Of a stretch of DNA of 64,000 nt, positions 27,635-35,806 are shown in pieces. The stretch's first letter is position 1, and every line of letters begins with the position of its first letter. The notes under the pieces were generated by a model. The model made no database searches and was not told the origin of the DNA. It saw only the letters and a list, made by a program, of their open reading frames with translations. Location of the stretch: NCBI GenBank assembly GCA_016185425.1, contig JACPNQ010000006.1, positions 1 to 64,000 on the forward strand. The letters are read 5' to 3'. The translations under genes were made by a program, and so were the position numbers. Source of the DNA: Acidobacteriota bacterium (GTDB taxonomy: Bacteria > Acidobacteriota > Terriglobia > Bryobacterales > Bryobacteraceae).

Positions 27635-27853
27635 CTAGCGCTTTTGCCACCAATGCCGCTTCTTAGCGACGAGGGGCCGATTGGTTTTGGGGTTGTAAAC
27701 CAGCGGCTTGCGGTTGTACTTCTGCTTTTTGCGTACTGAGGAGAGGCTGGATTGCTTTCCGCCGCGCCGTTTGGCCGATTCGGCCTGCGCGGAGACGGCC
27801 AGCGGACCGAGGAGAAGCAGAATCAGGAGCAGAGTGGACCAGAGGTAGCGCAT
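27635..27853 (-). CDS. Small secreted basic protein
   Basis: The ATG at 27853 starts a signal peptide (MRYLWSTLLLILLLLGPLAV, cleavage near AQA), better than the in-frame start 30 nt before. The mature 45-50 residues are very basic (RRGGKQSS, RKKQKYNRKP, KKRHWWQKR). No family is recognised. A secreted, polycationic peptide of this kind could bind envelope polymers or nucleic acid; that is speculation. It lies 54 nt upstream of the ADOP permease in the same direction and may share its transcript. Confidence 0.55.
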   Translation of the reverse strand: MRYLWSTLLLILLLLGPLAVSAQAESAKRRGGKQSSLSSVRKKQKYNRKPLVYNPKTNRPLVAKKRHWWQKR

Positions 27854-27925
27854 ACTGTTCAGTGACGGCTGCCATGCCGCCATTCGAACTATCGGCGCAG
27901 GCAGTGAAATACTTGAGGACTCGCA

Positions 27926-28882
27926 ATGCGATTTCTTGCCCTGGTATTGTTGCTGCCATTCATGATGCCGGCGCAGGTGCCGCTGATCATCGACACCGAT
28001 GCCGGGGCCGATGACCTACTGGCGCTCTTGTGGCTGATCCGGCAGCCGAGTGTTCAAATTGAGGCTGTAACGGTTACCCAGGGGCTGGCGCACCCGGCGG
28101 AGGGCGCGCAATCCGTCCTGCGGCTGCTGGAGGCCGGGGGGCGAACCGCGGTGCCGGTCTATATCGGCGCAGACCGGCCGGTGCAGGGGTATGGCGCATT
28201 TCCGGATGTGTGGCGAGCGGCATCGGACCGGCTGCTGCGCGATGAATTGCCGCAAGCGAAGCGGCGCCCCGAATCGCGAGCGGCCGCGGCTTTCCTGGCG
28301 GACCGCATGATGGACACGCGGCGGCCAGTGCGAATCCTGGCGCTTGGTCCGCTGACGAACATCGGGCAGGCTATGGCGCTGGAGCCACGCACGGGGCAGG
28401 GATTGCGGGAATTAGTTTGGATGGGCGGGGCGCTGGACGTACCGGGCAACGTACCGCAGGCGCCATCGGCCGAATGGAATGCATGGGTAGATCCGGAGGC
28501 GGCGGAGCGCGTGCTTGGCGGGGGCTTTCGCGTGCACATCGTACCGCTGGATGCGACCAACCGAGTGCCGATCGGACCGTCGATGCTGAAGCTGTTTGAG
28601 GAGGAGGCGCGGGAGTGGGCAGCGACCATCGTGCTGCGGTTGTTGCGCTCCGAGGCCGAATCGATTCGCGCGGGCCGCTACTATGCGTGGGATGTGCTGG
28701 CGGCGATGACGCTTTTCGAGCCGAAGCTGACCGGACAGCGCATGGCCGCGCTGGCAGTGCGGAAACGACCGAGAGAGCGCGGCCGGTTGGTTCGCGTGGA
28801 AGGGGCGCGGCCGAACGCGATGATCGCGACATCGGCGGACGCGCAGCTTTTCGCGCGGATGTTTCGCACGATGCTGCCGTAG
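27926..28882 (+). CDS. Secreted inosine-uridine-type nucleoside hydrolase
   Basis: This 318-residue protein has a signal peptide (MRFLALVLLLPFMMPA). The metal-binding signature DTDAGADD is at residues 23-30, as in calcium-dependent nucleoside N-ribohydrolases. ILALGPLTNIGQAMA matches the conserved nucleoside-hydrolase loop, and YAWDVLAAM near residue 255 carries the late metal-ligand Asp. It would cleave ribonucleosides to base and ribose, here outside the cytoplasm, for purine or pyrimidine salvage. It is a single gene between divergent and convergent neighbours. Confidence 0.85.
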   Translation: MRFLALVLLLPFMMPAQVPLIIDTDAGADDLLALLWLIRQPSVQIEAVTVTQGLAHPAEGAQSVLRLLEAGGRTAVPVYIGADRPVQGYGAFPDVWRAASDRLLRDELPQAKRRPESRAAAAFLADRMMDTRRPVRILALGPLTNIGQAMALEPRTGQGLRELVWMGGALDVPGNVPQAPSAEWNAWVDPEAAERVLGGGFRVHIVPLDATNRVPIGPSMLKLFEEEAREWAATIVLRLLRSEAESIRAGRYYAWDVLAAMTLFEPKLTGQRMAALAVRKRPRERGRLVRVEGARPNAMIATSADAQLFARMFRTMLP

Positions 28883-28893
28883 TCCAACGCCGT

Positions 28894-29265
28894 TCAGCGC
28901 TTTCGCTCTTCGTTCTGCGCCACGCGTTCCTTCAGGATTTTCCTGATGAGGGCTTTCGGCGGCGGTTGATCGACCGGGAATTGGATGGTGCCCTTGGATG
29001 TTTTGTATCGGCTGAGCTCCGTTTGAAACTTTTCGATGACGCGGCCGCTCATTGGGAAGAGACTGCAGTGTTTCGTGAACGCGCCAAAGGCGATCAGCCC
29101 GCCCTTGTACTTGAACGTTGGCATACCGTAGCTGATCGCCTCCGTGGTGCCGGGTGGGGCGAGTTCGCGAATGATGTCGCGCAATTTGTTCAGCGTGGAC
29201 CGGTGCGGCTCCGGGACGTTGGCGAGGTACTCGTCGATGGTGGCTGGGGAGGCGCTTTTTTTCAT
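28894..29265 (-). CDS. DUF1801 family protein (YdhG-like)
   Basis: This 123-residue cytosolic protein has the DUF1801 pattern: TIDEYLANVPEPHRSTLNKL at residues 9-28, EAISYGMPTFKYKGGLIAFG, HCSLFPMS, then GTIQFPVDQPPPKALIRKIL. The fold is that of frataxin-like YdhG proteins and their relatives; biochemical function is not established. It reads divergently from the SRPBCC gene at 29373, with the operator-like palindrome at 29326-29350 between them. Confidence 0.85.
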   Translation of the reverse strand: MKKSASPATIDEYLANVPEPHRSTLNKLRDIIRELAPPGTTEAISYGMPTFKYKGGLIAFGAFTKHCSLFPMSGRVIEKFQTELSRYKTSKGTIQFPVDQPPPKALIRKILKERVAQNEERKR

Positions 29266-29284
29266 TGCGTTGTTGCTCCGAGAG

Positions 29285-29314
29285 TTGACGTGATGAACGA
29301 ACCTGTCCTATAGC
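29285..29314 (+). promoter_or_regulatory. Candidate sigma-70 promoter for the SRPBCC gene
   Basis: TTGACG at 29285-29290 is followed after 18 nt by TATAGC at 29309-29314. Transcription would start near 29321, directly before the palindrome at 29326-29350, so a repressor bound there would block it. This is read by eye from consensus boxes and has no other support. Confidence 0.4.
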
Positions 29315-29325
29315 TAACCACATAG

Positions 29326-29350
29326 ATAGTTAACCTAAAGGTTAATAACT
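29326..29350. promoter_or_regulatory. Operator-like palindrome between DUF1801 and SRPBCC genes
   Basis: TTAACC TAAA GGTTAA (29330-29345) is a perfect 6-bp palindrome with a 4-nt centre. The 15-nt block at 29326-29340 differs by only two bases from 39878-39892 before the VOC-ArsR-SRPBCC operon. Because one of those genes is an ArsR-type repressor, both sites are plausible binding sites for it. Confidence 0.5.
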
Positions 29351-29372
29351 AAAGGAGGGTCCGCGCGAGCTG

Positions 29373-29768
29373 GTGTTTCAAGCGTGGGCAGACCCGGAGC
29401 ACCTGGTTCACTGGTGGGGGCCGAAGTACTTCACGAATTCGGTTTGCGAAGTGGACGCACGGGAACGGGGCACGTGCCGGATTGTGATGCGGGCGCCAGA
29501 TGGGACGGAATATCCGGGCAGGGGTGTCTATCGCGAGTTTGTTCCGCCCGAGCGGCTGGTCTTTACGAACGTTGCGGAGGACAAGGATCCATTGCTGGAC
29601 GGATTGACGACGGTGACCTTTGAGAATGCCGGCGGAAAGACAAAGCTTACGGTGGAGACGCGCGCCATCGGCCGTGTGGAGATCGCCGAGTGGATGCTGG
29701 ACGGGATGGAAGCCGGGTGGACGCAGAGCCTCCGGCGGCTGGCGGAGCTACTTACCGCCAGAGCCTAG
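29373..29768 (+). CDS. SRPBCC/AHSA1-type protein, short N-terminus
   Basis: This START-like protein of 131 residues has VFQAWADPEHLVHWWGPKYF at the very start, then FVPPERLVFTNVAEDKDPLL and MLDGMEAGWTQSLRRLAELL at the end. These are the usual AHSA1 landmarks, but the first beta strand of about 15-20 residues is missing. Upstream codons still read PREL before V1, then there is an in-frame TAA at 29346, so only CTG 29370 or GTG 29373 can start it. AGGAGGG at 29353-29359 is 13 nt before the GTG. It may be a shortened functional protein or a gene damaged by rearrangement next to the operator. Its end overlaps the stop of the next gene by 4 nt. Confidence 0.75.
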   Translation: MFQAWADPEHLVHWWGPKYFTNSVCEVDARERGTCRIVMRAPDGTEYPGRGVYREFVPPERLVFTNVAEDKDPLLDGLTTVTFENAGGKTKLTVETRAIGRVEIAEWMLDGMEAGWTQSLRRLAELLTARA

Positions 29769-30523
29769 TTGCCCAGCACGCTAAGAATCTTTTCGCGGTA
29801 TGTGCGGCTGAGAGTGAGCTCGGTGCCGTCCTTAAGGAGGACCACATATTCGCCGTGGAACCACGGGCGAAGTTCCTTGATGCGATCGGCATTTATGATG
29901 GTGGAGCGATGGATGCGAAGGAAGCGATGGGAGTCCAGCCGCTGCTCCAGGGCATTCATCGTTTCGCGGATGAGATGTGTCTCGGCGCCGACGTGCAGGT
30001 TGACGTAATTGTCGGCGGCCTCCATCCAATCAATGTCTTCCTGGCGCACGAAGAAGAGGCGGCCCGGCGTTTTGATGGCGAAGCGGGCCGGCTCCTGATT
30101 CCGCTGGCGGAACTCGTTGAGGAGGTTGATCAGTTTTTCGCTGTTTCGCTCCTCGCTGGCGATCTGTTTGCGCGCGCGGCCGATGGTCTTTTCGAAGCGC
30201 ACCCGGTCAAACGGCTTCAACAGATAGTCGAACGCATGGACTTCAAAGGCGCGGAGCGCGTATTCATCGTAGGCGGTGACGAAGATGACAAGCGGAGTGC
30301 GCTCGGGTGGAAGGGCTTCCAGGAGCGCGAAGCCATCCATTCCCGGCATCTGCACATCGAGGAACAGGAGATCGGCGGGGTTGGACTCCAGAAAGGCCAA
30401 GCCCTGTTCGGAGTTCTCGAACTCGCCGGCGACTTCATAACCGGGGGTTTCCGAGAGCATGCGGCGAATGCGCTGGCGGGCGAGACGTTCATCGTCGATG
30501 ATGACTGTGCGGATAGTTTGCAT
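29765..30523 (-). CDS. LytTR-family response regulator
   Basis: This 252-residue protein has an N-terminal receiver domain: acidic DDE at residues 10-12, phosphorylation Asp56 in LLFLDVQMPG, VTAYDEYALRAFEVHAFDYL and LLKPF with the conserved Lys. The C-terminal LytTR DNA-binding domain covers residues about 150-250: FFVRQEDIDWMEAADNYVNL, HRFLRIHRSTIINADRIKEL and LSRTYREKILSVLGN. It would be phosphorylated by the kinase encoded 6 nt upstream and bind direct repeats at promoters. Target genes are not evident, though the repeat-rich region at 31745-31900 before the kinase gene is a candidate. Confidence 0.92.
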   Translation of the reverse strand: MQTIRTVIIDDERLARQRIRRMLSETPGYEVAGEFENSEQGLAFLESNPADLLFLDVQMPGMDGFALLEALPPERTPLVIFVTAYDEYALRAFEVHAFDYLLKPFDRVRFEKTIGRARKQIASEERNSEKLINLLNEFRQRNQEPARFAIKTPGRLFFVRQEDIDWMEAADNYVNLHVGAETHLIRETMNALEQRLDSHRFLRIHRSTIINADRIKELRPWFHGEYVVLLKDGTELTLSRTYREKILSVLGN

Positions 30524-30529
30524 GGCTGG

Positions 30530-31717
30530 TTAGTCACCGGCGGCCGCGGCCGGAATGGGTTTGTTGTCCTCAGTCGAGGGATAGACCGGTGAACGCCGCA
30601 TGGGAATGCGAATCGTAACCTCAAAGCCGCCTTCCGCGGCCCGGCGAAATTCGATGTGGTGATTGCCGCCGTATAGCCGTTCGAGGCGGCTGCGTGTATT
30701 GTTCAGTCCAACGCCTTCGCGAACCGGCTCAGAGAGAGTCGTTACCGCGCGCGCCGGGCCGGGCCCGTTGTTGAAGACTCTCATGGCGAGCTTGCCGTCT
30801 TCCTGCTTACAGGAGATACGTAAAACGCCTTGTGTGGCGTTCCGCGAGATTCCATGTTTCAGCGCATTTTCGACCAGGGGCTGCAGGATGAGATTGGGCA
30901 CGCGGACAAGGAGCGTGGACGGATCGATGTCCCATTCGACGGTGAGACGGTCTTCGAAGCGCATCTGTTCGATTTCGAGGTAGCGGCGGAGGAAGTTGAT
31001 CTCCTCGGATACGGGGACTTCGGGGATTCCGACGTGGTCCAGTGTGAGGCGGAGAAAGTCGCTGAGGCGGACGATCATCGATTCGGCGCGGGCGGGATTG
31101 TCGTGGACGAGCTCGGAGATGGAGTGCAGGGTGTTGAAGAGGAAGTGCGGGTGCAGTTGCATCTTCAACGCATGCAGTTGCGCGGTGGCGAGTTTGGCCT
31201 CCAGTTGCGAGGCGCGGAGCCGGCCGTCCTCGTATTTCCGGTAGTATTCGACGGCGTGGTGGCAAACGATGACGATCACATAGTGAAGCGTGCCGAAGTC
31301 GAGAGCCCGCACCATCGACTTCTGGAACGTTTGGAGGTCGACGGGAACCAAGGAGGGGGCGACGAACGGAAGAGCGGTAAAGTCCCAGACCGCCTTTGTG
31401 ATCACCGCCGAGCCGAAGGCGCCAAGAAGATGGACGAGGCCATTTCGCTTGCCGTGGCCACGGCCGATGGGGAACCGCCGGCTGATGACGAGGATCAATG
31501 GAGTTACCGCAGCCCAGATCCACACATAGGAGACCTCATAGAGCGCACACTCAGTCCAGCTCATCGGCTTGCCGTAGAGCATGGAGCGGTAGTGGACGAC
31601 GATGGTGTTGAAGACGCCGTAAACCGTCCAGAGGGCGATGATGCTCCAGATGCGATGGGCCACGCTATTCCCCGGCCACCGAACTTCCGGGGAAGCGGAG
31701 GGTTGTCCGATATCCAT
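30530..31717 (-). CDS. LytS/YpdA-type membrane sensor histidine kinase
   Basis: This 395-residue kinase starts at ATG 31717 (a GTG 27 nt earlier is possible). Residues about 20-160 hold four hydrophobic segments with a conserved short loop. The histidine-kinase domain has the phospho-acceptor in ALKMQLHPHFLFNTLHSISE and the N-box in NLILQPLVENALKHGISRNA. A G-box follows with EGVGLNNTRSRLERLYGG. This is the His_kinase family that pairs with LytTR regulators, and the regulator follows after 6 nt. No extracellular sensor domain is present, so the ligand is probably sensed within the membrane helices. The pair resembles systems that control surface or lytic functions. Confidence 0.9.
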   Translation of the reverse strand: MDIGQPSASPEVRWPGNSVAHRIWSIIALWTVYGVFNTIVVHYRSMLYGKPMSWTECALYEVSYVWIWAAVTPLILVISRRFPIGRGHGKRNGLVHLLGAFGSAVITKAVWDFTALPFVAPSLVPVDLQTFQKSMVRALDFGTLHYVIVIVCHHAVEYYRKYEDGRLRASQLEAKLATAQLHALKMQLHPHFLFNTLHSISELVHDNPARAESMIVRLSDFLRLTLDHVGIPEVPVSEEINFLRRYLEIEQMRFEDRLTVEWDIDPSTLLVRVPNLILQPLVENALKHGISRNATQGVLRISCKQEDGKLAMRVFNNGPGPARAVTTLSEPVREGVGLNNTRSRLERLYGGNHHIEFRRAAEGGFEVTIRIPMRRSPVYPSTEDNKPIPAAAAGD

Positions 31718-31744
31718 GACTGTGCCTACTGGCAATGTTGGCAC

Positions 31745-32048
31745 GAATGAATGGGCGGTTCATGGAACGCGGTTCTTGGAAACGCTCCCTACAAAGGTTG
31801 TCTGTTGGGGAAAGGGTCTCTGCAGGGAGCGTTGGGGTACAATTGCCCCCAGTTTGGGGCGGAGCACACGGCAGGGGCCACGGGAATGGGGTGAAATGCG
31901 CGGCGACGGGGCGAGTGACGGGAAACTCGCGTCGAAGGCTTTACTGTTTCCTTACCAAACGCTTACCAGCAATTGACGAATTGAAACGGGATTGATCCTA
32001 CTCTGGGCTTGCCGTCAATCGCGGCTAGAGACTACCGGAGTTACCAAT
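31745..32048. other. Intergenic region with a long inverted repeat and TTGGGG repeats
   Basis: The 304 nt hold no gene. AACGCTCCCT at 31781-31790 and AGGGAGCGTT at 31824-31833 form a perfect 10-bp inverted repeat around a 33-nt loop. TTGGGG occurs at about 31805, 31832 and 31854. GGGG and CCCC flank an 8-nt AT-rich centre near 31834-31850. The area lies before the kinase gene (minus) and the hypothetical gene at 32049 (plus), so it probably contains their divergent promoters and regulator sites. Confidence 0.4.
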
Positions 32049-33527
32049 ATGCCCCTGTCTATTCTCAACCTAGGTGTGGTGCCTGTTTTGCCAGGCGTCA
32101 AGATTATTCCGCCGAAATTGCCGGCACCCAACATTGACAGACTGATCCCCGCGGAGACGCCTGCGATTGCGCTTCAGATAGCCCCCGCGCTGGAAGACCT
32201 GATCGCGCTGACCGCGGGGATTCCGCCGGACTTGTCCGAGCAGATCGACGTCTTGCTGACCGGCCAGGCCCAGACGGCATTTCCGGGTGCCGCGGTCGTG
32301 GGAGTGGCAACTGGAGAAAAGCCGGACTACGATCTGTTGAAGAAAGATCCTGCGACGCTATCCGGCGCCGATCATCAGCGATTCCTGGATGAGTTCGGGA
32401 AGCTGATCGCCCGCCGTCAGACTTTCGGCATCTTCCTGCGAGAGGAAGGAAAGGGCGGATTGGCGGGCCGGAAAAAGGGCGCCGGAGCGATTTCGCTCAC
32501 TCTCGACATCACGCCGCTTCTCGCGAAAACGGGAGCGCCGTTCGCGATCCGGATCGGGCTTGAGGATGTGGTGACCGCCGCGAACACGGTGATCCATACC
32601 GACAATCCGCGCTACAGTCTGGCGGGCGATGAGTGCGCATGCGGGCCGGTGGCGATTACATCGCTGGAATTACGGAGGACCGGCCCTGGGAAGTTGGAGA
32701 CCGTTGTCACCGGACAAGTGGACATTCTGCTCGGCGCCGCGCACTCGGGATTCGAATTGCATGTGAACGAGTCGCTGGGAGTTGACAGCCGCGGCGATCT
32801 GCCGGGTGTGCTGGCAGAAGCGAACGCAACGGCGAATATCGAGGTTCTGCAGATTGTTGGAGCGCAATTGCCCGAGAAGGTGAAGAAGGTGCTGGAGCGG
32901 GACTTTGTGAAGGCGCTGTTATTGAAAGTGGCGCCAGTGCCGTCACTGATCGCGTTCGCGTTGCGAGCGCTGGCCTCGCGTATTGCGACTAACAAGGTGA
33001 GGGATGGGGATGATGTCCGAGGGCCGGTCCATGACGCGTTGGAGAAGGTTCTGGCAACGCAACTGGTGAAGGGAACGGACAAGAAAGTGATGTTCGACTT
33101 GAAGTCAGCGAGCCCCACTGTGGATGCCATTGAGCTGGCCGGCACAATTCTGGTTGTGGACCGGCAGCAGTCCTTGCGCATCCGGAACCGCGCCACAGGC
33201 CGCCGTGTTGGCGGGCCGGATAGCCATGAGTTCGACATCCGTTTCCGGGCGATTGCGCTGGACATGGCGGAGCCGGTCCGCTACACGTGGAAATGCCTGG
33301 GACAGGAGGTTACGGGAGATGCAGAGGCGACATTTCGCATCGATTTGACAGTCGATCCGGAATTCACCGTCTCTGTAAGTGCCGTCGACGCCGACGGATT
33401 CGCGCTACCGGCGTCGATAAAGACCGAGATCCGTTCGCGGTTCCGGCAGTCGGCACAGGCGATTTTGGGAATGGTTGTGCTGCAGGGCGTCAGTGAAGAC
33501 GGTTTGCCGAGGCCTGTCCGGCCATAG
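32049..33527 (+). CDS. Hypothetical 492-residue cytosolic protein
   Basis: The ATG at 32049 is chosen because GGAG at 32037-32040 is 8 nt upstream; the longer frame lacks a site. The sequence has no signal peptide and no membrane segment. Residues about 1-60 are rich in Pro/Leu (GVVPVLPGVKIIPPKLPAPN). The middle has AISLTLDITPLLAKTGAPF, and the end is a beta-rich part with FDIRFRAIALDMAEPVRYTW. A single short Cys-rich loop (DECACGPVAITS, about residue 196) could bind a metal. No family is recognised. It stands alone between the kinase operon and the glycosyltransferase cluster. The upstream stretch is described separately. Confidence 0.7.
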   Translation: MPLSILNLGVVPVLPGVKIIPPKLPAPNIDRLIPAETPAIALQIAPALEDLIALTAGIPPDLSEQIDVLLTGQAQTAFPGAAVVGVATGEKPDYDLLKKDPATLSGADHQRFLDEFGKLIARRQTFGIFLREEGKGGLAGRKKGAGAISLTLDITPLLAKTGAPFAIRIGLEDVVTAANTVIHTDNPRYSLAGDECACGPVAITSLELRRTGPGKLETVVTGQVDILLGAAHSGFELHVNESLGVDSRGDLPGVLAEANATANIEVLQIVGAQLPEKVKKVLERDFVKALLLKVAPVPSLIAFALRALASRIATNKVRDGDDVRGPVHDALEKVLATQLVKGTDKKVMFDLKSASPTVDAIELAGTILVVDRQQSLRIRNRATGRRVGGPDSHEFDIRFRAIALDMAEPVRYTWKCLGQEVTGDAEATFRIDLTVDPEFTVSVSAVDADGFALPASIKTEIRSRFRQSAQAILGMVVLQGVSEDGLPRPVRP

Positions 33528-33545
33528 GCATTTCTATAATGGAAC

Positions 33546-34703
33546 GTGCGCCGCATCACGTTAGGAATTATCGCCAACGAACTGTTTTCGAGCGAAGCCG
33601 GACGAATGGGCGGATTTGGCTGGGCGCTCAGCAAAGTGTCGGAGTGCTTTTGCGCCGATCCGTCGCTTGGCGTGGACCCCGTTATTCTCATGGGACAGCG
33701 CTTGCGCAACGGTACGCCCCGCGTCGATAGCGTGCATGGATCGCGGGTTGTTTGGCTCGAGGACAGCTTCTGGAGATGGGGAAGGGAAATTCGCAGACAG
33801 CAAATCGACCTGTTACTTTCGATCGACTACCGCTCAAACTATCGCGCATTTTTTGCGCTGTTGCCGCGCACGCCGGTGCTGCTGTGGGTGCGCGACCCAT
33901 GGGACTTTAAGGACCGCGAGATCATCGGTTCCCTTCGAATTCCGGGAGAAAACGCTCCTCCGCAGGGTGTGAAGCCCCATGCCACGCGGACACTTGCGCC
34001 CCTTTTGCTCACATCCCGGCTGATGCGCCGGCGAATACAACTCGCGGTGACGACACCATGGCTCGCGCCCAAAATTCCGGACAGCTATGGGGTTCCCGCA
34101 GCCGGTGTGGCGGAGCTTCCGAATATCATCCTTCCGCATGGCGGCAAGCCGCGCAAAGCCGAGAGGCCGGTAGTCGCGTTCCTTGCGCGTCTCGATCCGT
34201 ATAAGCGCCCGTGGATCGTGGTCGAACTGGCGCGGCGCATGCCCGATGTGGAGTTCGTCATGATGGGACAGGGTCATTTCTCAGGCCCGGGCTCGTGGCA
34301 GATTACCGATCCGCCGCCGAATCTTCGACTGTTGGGACATGTTGGCGAGGACGTGAAGCGGCCGGAATTGGAACGCGCCTGGATCCTGGTGAATACATCG
34401 ATACACGAGGGACTCGCGGTGAGTTTTCTGGAGGCGCTGGCACAGGAGACGCCGGTCGTGAGCACGGTGGATCCGGACAAGGTGGTGACCCGCTTCGGGC
34501 GAGCGCTGGAGCGGTTTCCCGGTGACGGCATGGATGGAGCCGGCACGCTGATTGCCGCGTTGCGGAGCCTCATCGACGACACGGCTGAGCGGCAGGCGCT
34601 CGGCAGCAAAGGCCGGGCGTGGGTGGAGTCGACGCATTCCCGCGAAACGTTTCTGCGAGCGTTTTTCCAGCTTGCCTCGCGCCTGGAAGTAAATACCGGA
34701 TGA
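33546..34703 (+). CDS. Glycosyltransferase (GT4-like)
   Basis: The GTG at 33546 starts a 385-residue protein with the GT-B layout. The N-terminal acceptor domain starts RRITLGIIANELFSSEAG. The C-terminal sugar-nucleotide domain has VVAFLARLDPYKRPWIVVEL at about residues 205-224, then VNTSIHEGLAVSFLEALAQE at about 284-303 with the E-x7-E type motif of retaining GT4 enzymes. Donor and acceptor cannot be read. It is the first gene of a translationally coupled row: its TGA is inside the ATGA that starts the next glycosyltransferase. The group probably builds a cell-surface polysaccharide. Confidence 0.85.
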   Translation: MRRITLGIIANELFSSEAGRMGGFGWALSKVSECFCADPSLGVDPVILMGQRLRNGTPRVDSVHGSRVVWLEDSFWRWGREIRRQQIDLLLSIDYRSNYRAFFALLPRTPVLLWVRDPWDFKDREIIGSLRIPGENAPPQGVKPHATRTLAPLLLTSRLMRRRIQLAVTTPWLAPKIPDSYGVPAAGVAELPNIILPHGGKPRKAERPVVAFLARLDPYKRPWIVVELARRMPDVEFVMMGQGHFSGPGSWQITDPPPNLRLLGHVGEDVKRPELERAWILVNTSIHEGLAVSFLEALAQETPVVSTVDPDKVVTRFGRALERFPGDGMDGAGTLIAALRSLIDDTAERQALGSKGRAWVESTHSRETFLRAFFQLASRLEVNTG

Positions 34704-35806
34704 GCGAGCAGCCGCTCGCGGTTATCTATCGGCACGAGCTGCTTCCTTATTCAGAGACATTCATCCGGGAGCAGGCCGGCAATTTGCGGCGATACCAGGT
34801 TCAGTTTGCGGGGTTGCGCCGCGTGGAGGGACTAGAACTGCCATCCGCGGCGGTTCATGTTGCGAGTGACGATGGACGAGCCGGGCAGGCGCGGTTTCTG
34901 TTTAGCGGAAGAATTGCATCGATGGATGCGCTTCGTCCGGCACTGGTACATGCGCATTTCGAAGGTGGAGGAATTGCGGCGATGCTACTTGCACGGCGTT
35001 TCGATGTGCCGCTCGTAGTCACCTGCCATGGCTGGGACGTCACCGTCGACGACCGTTACCGTTGGCCGAATCCATTGCTTCGCGCGTGGTATCAACGCAG
35101 GCGAAGGGCCTTACAGCGGGAGGGCGCTGTCTTCATCGCCGTTTCGGCGCACATCAAGGATCACATGCTGCGGCTGGGGTATCCGGAGGCACGAATCGCA
35201 GTGCAACGTATTGGTGTCGACTGCGAAAAGTTCAAGGAGGATCACGGGACGCCGCGGGAGCCGATTGTTCTTTTCGCGGGAAGGCTGGTGGAGAAGAAGG
35301 GGTGCGGCGAGTTGATTGAGGCGATGCACATTGCAAAATGCGGCGCCCGAGTAGTGGTGATTGGCGACGGCCCTCTGCGCGCGCACTTGGAGGGGTTGGC
35401 GCGGGAAAGATACCCGGCAACGGAATTCCTGGGACGGCAATCCCCGGAGACGGTGCGCGAATGGATGTCGCGGGCGAGAGTATTGTGTGTACCCACCGTG
35501 CGCGCTGCGAATGGAGATATGGATGGGTGCGCGATGGTATTTGCCGAGGCGCAGGCGATGGGATTGCCTGTGGTTTCCTATGCCAACGGCGGAACGTTGG
35601 AGGCAGTCGTTTCCGGACGAACGGGAATCCTAGTGGAAGAACGCGATCGCCAGGGACTTGCCGCGGCCATTGATCAACTGGTTGAGCCGCCGGCGTCATC
35701 GTGGGCGGAGATGAGCCGTGCCGCGAGAGTGCATGCGCTGGCAAAGTTCGATATCGCCAAGCAGACGGCTTTGCTCGAAAAGATTTACGACGGAGTCCGC
35801 CGATGA
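34700..35806 (+). CDS. Glycosyltransferase (GT4 family)
   Basis: The ATG at 34700 overlaps the stop of the preceding gene in ATGA. This 368-residue GT-B enzyme has PYSETFIREQAGNLRRYQVQ and VHAHFEGGGIAAMLLARRFD in the N-domain, VVTCHGWDVTVDDRYRWPNP, and the donor-site motifs FAGRLVEKKGCGELIEAM and FAEAQAMGLPVVSYANGGTL. The latter fits GT4 retaining transferases of the alpha-mannosyl/glucosyl type. It probably adds one sugar to a lipid-linked or surface glycan made with the neighbouring transferases. Its end overlaps the next start by 4 nt. Confidence 0.9.
   Translation: MSEQPLAVIYRHELLPYSETFIREQAGNLRRYQVQFAGLRRVEGLELPSAAVHVASDDGRAGQARFLFSGRIASMDALRPALVHAHFEGGGIAAMLLARRFDVPLVVTCHGWDVTVDDRYRWPNPLLRAWYQRRRRALQREGAVFIAVSAHIKDHMLRLGYPEARIAVQRIGVDCEKFKEDHGTPREPIVLFAGRLVEKKGCGELIEAMHIAKCGARVVVIGDGPLRAHLEGLARERYPATEFLGRQSPETVREWMSRARVLCVPTVRAANGDMDGCAMVFAEAQAMGLPVVSYANGGTLEAVVSGRTGILVEERDRQGLAAAIDQLVEPPASSWAEMSRAARVHALAKFDIAKQTALLEKIYDGVRR

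Noticed and set aside
33535..33540. TATAAT directly before the first glycosyltransferase gene
   Set aside because: It is a perfect -10 box, but it lies 6 nt before the start codon and no -35 box sits at 16-18 nt; the nearest TTGCCG is 25 nt away.
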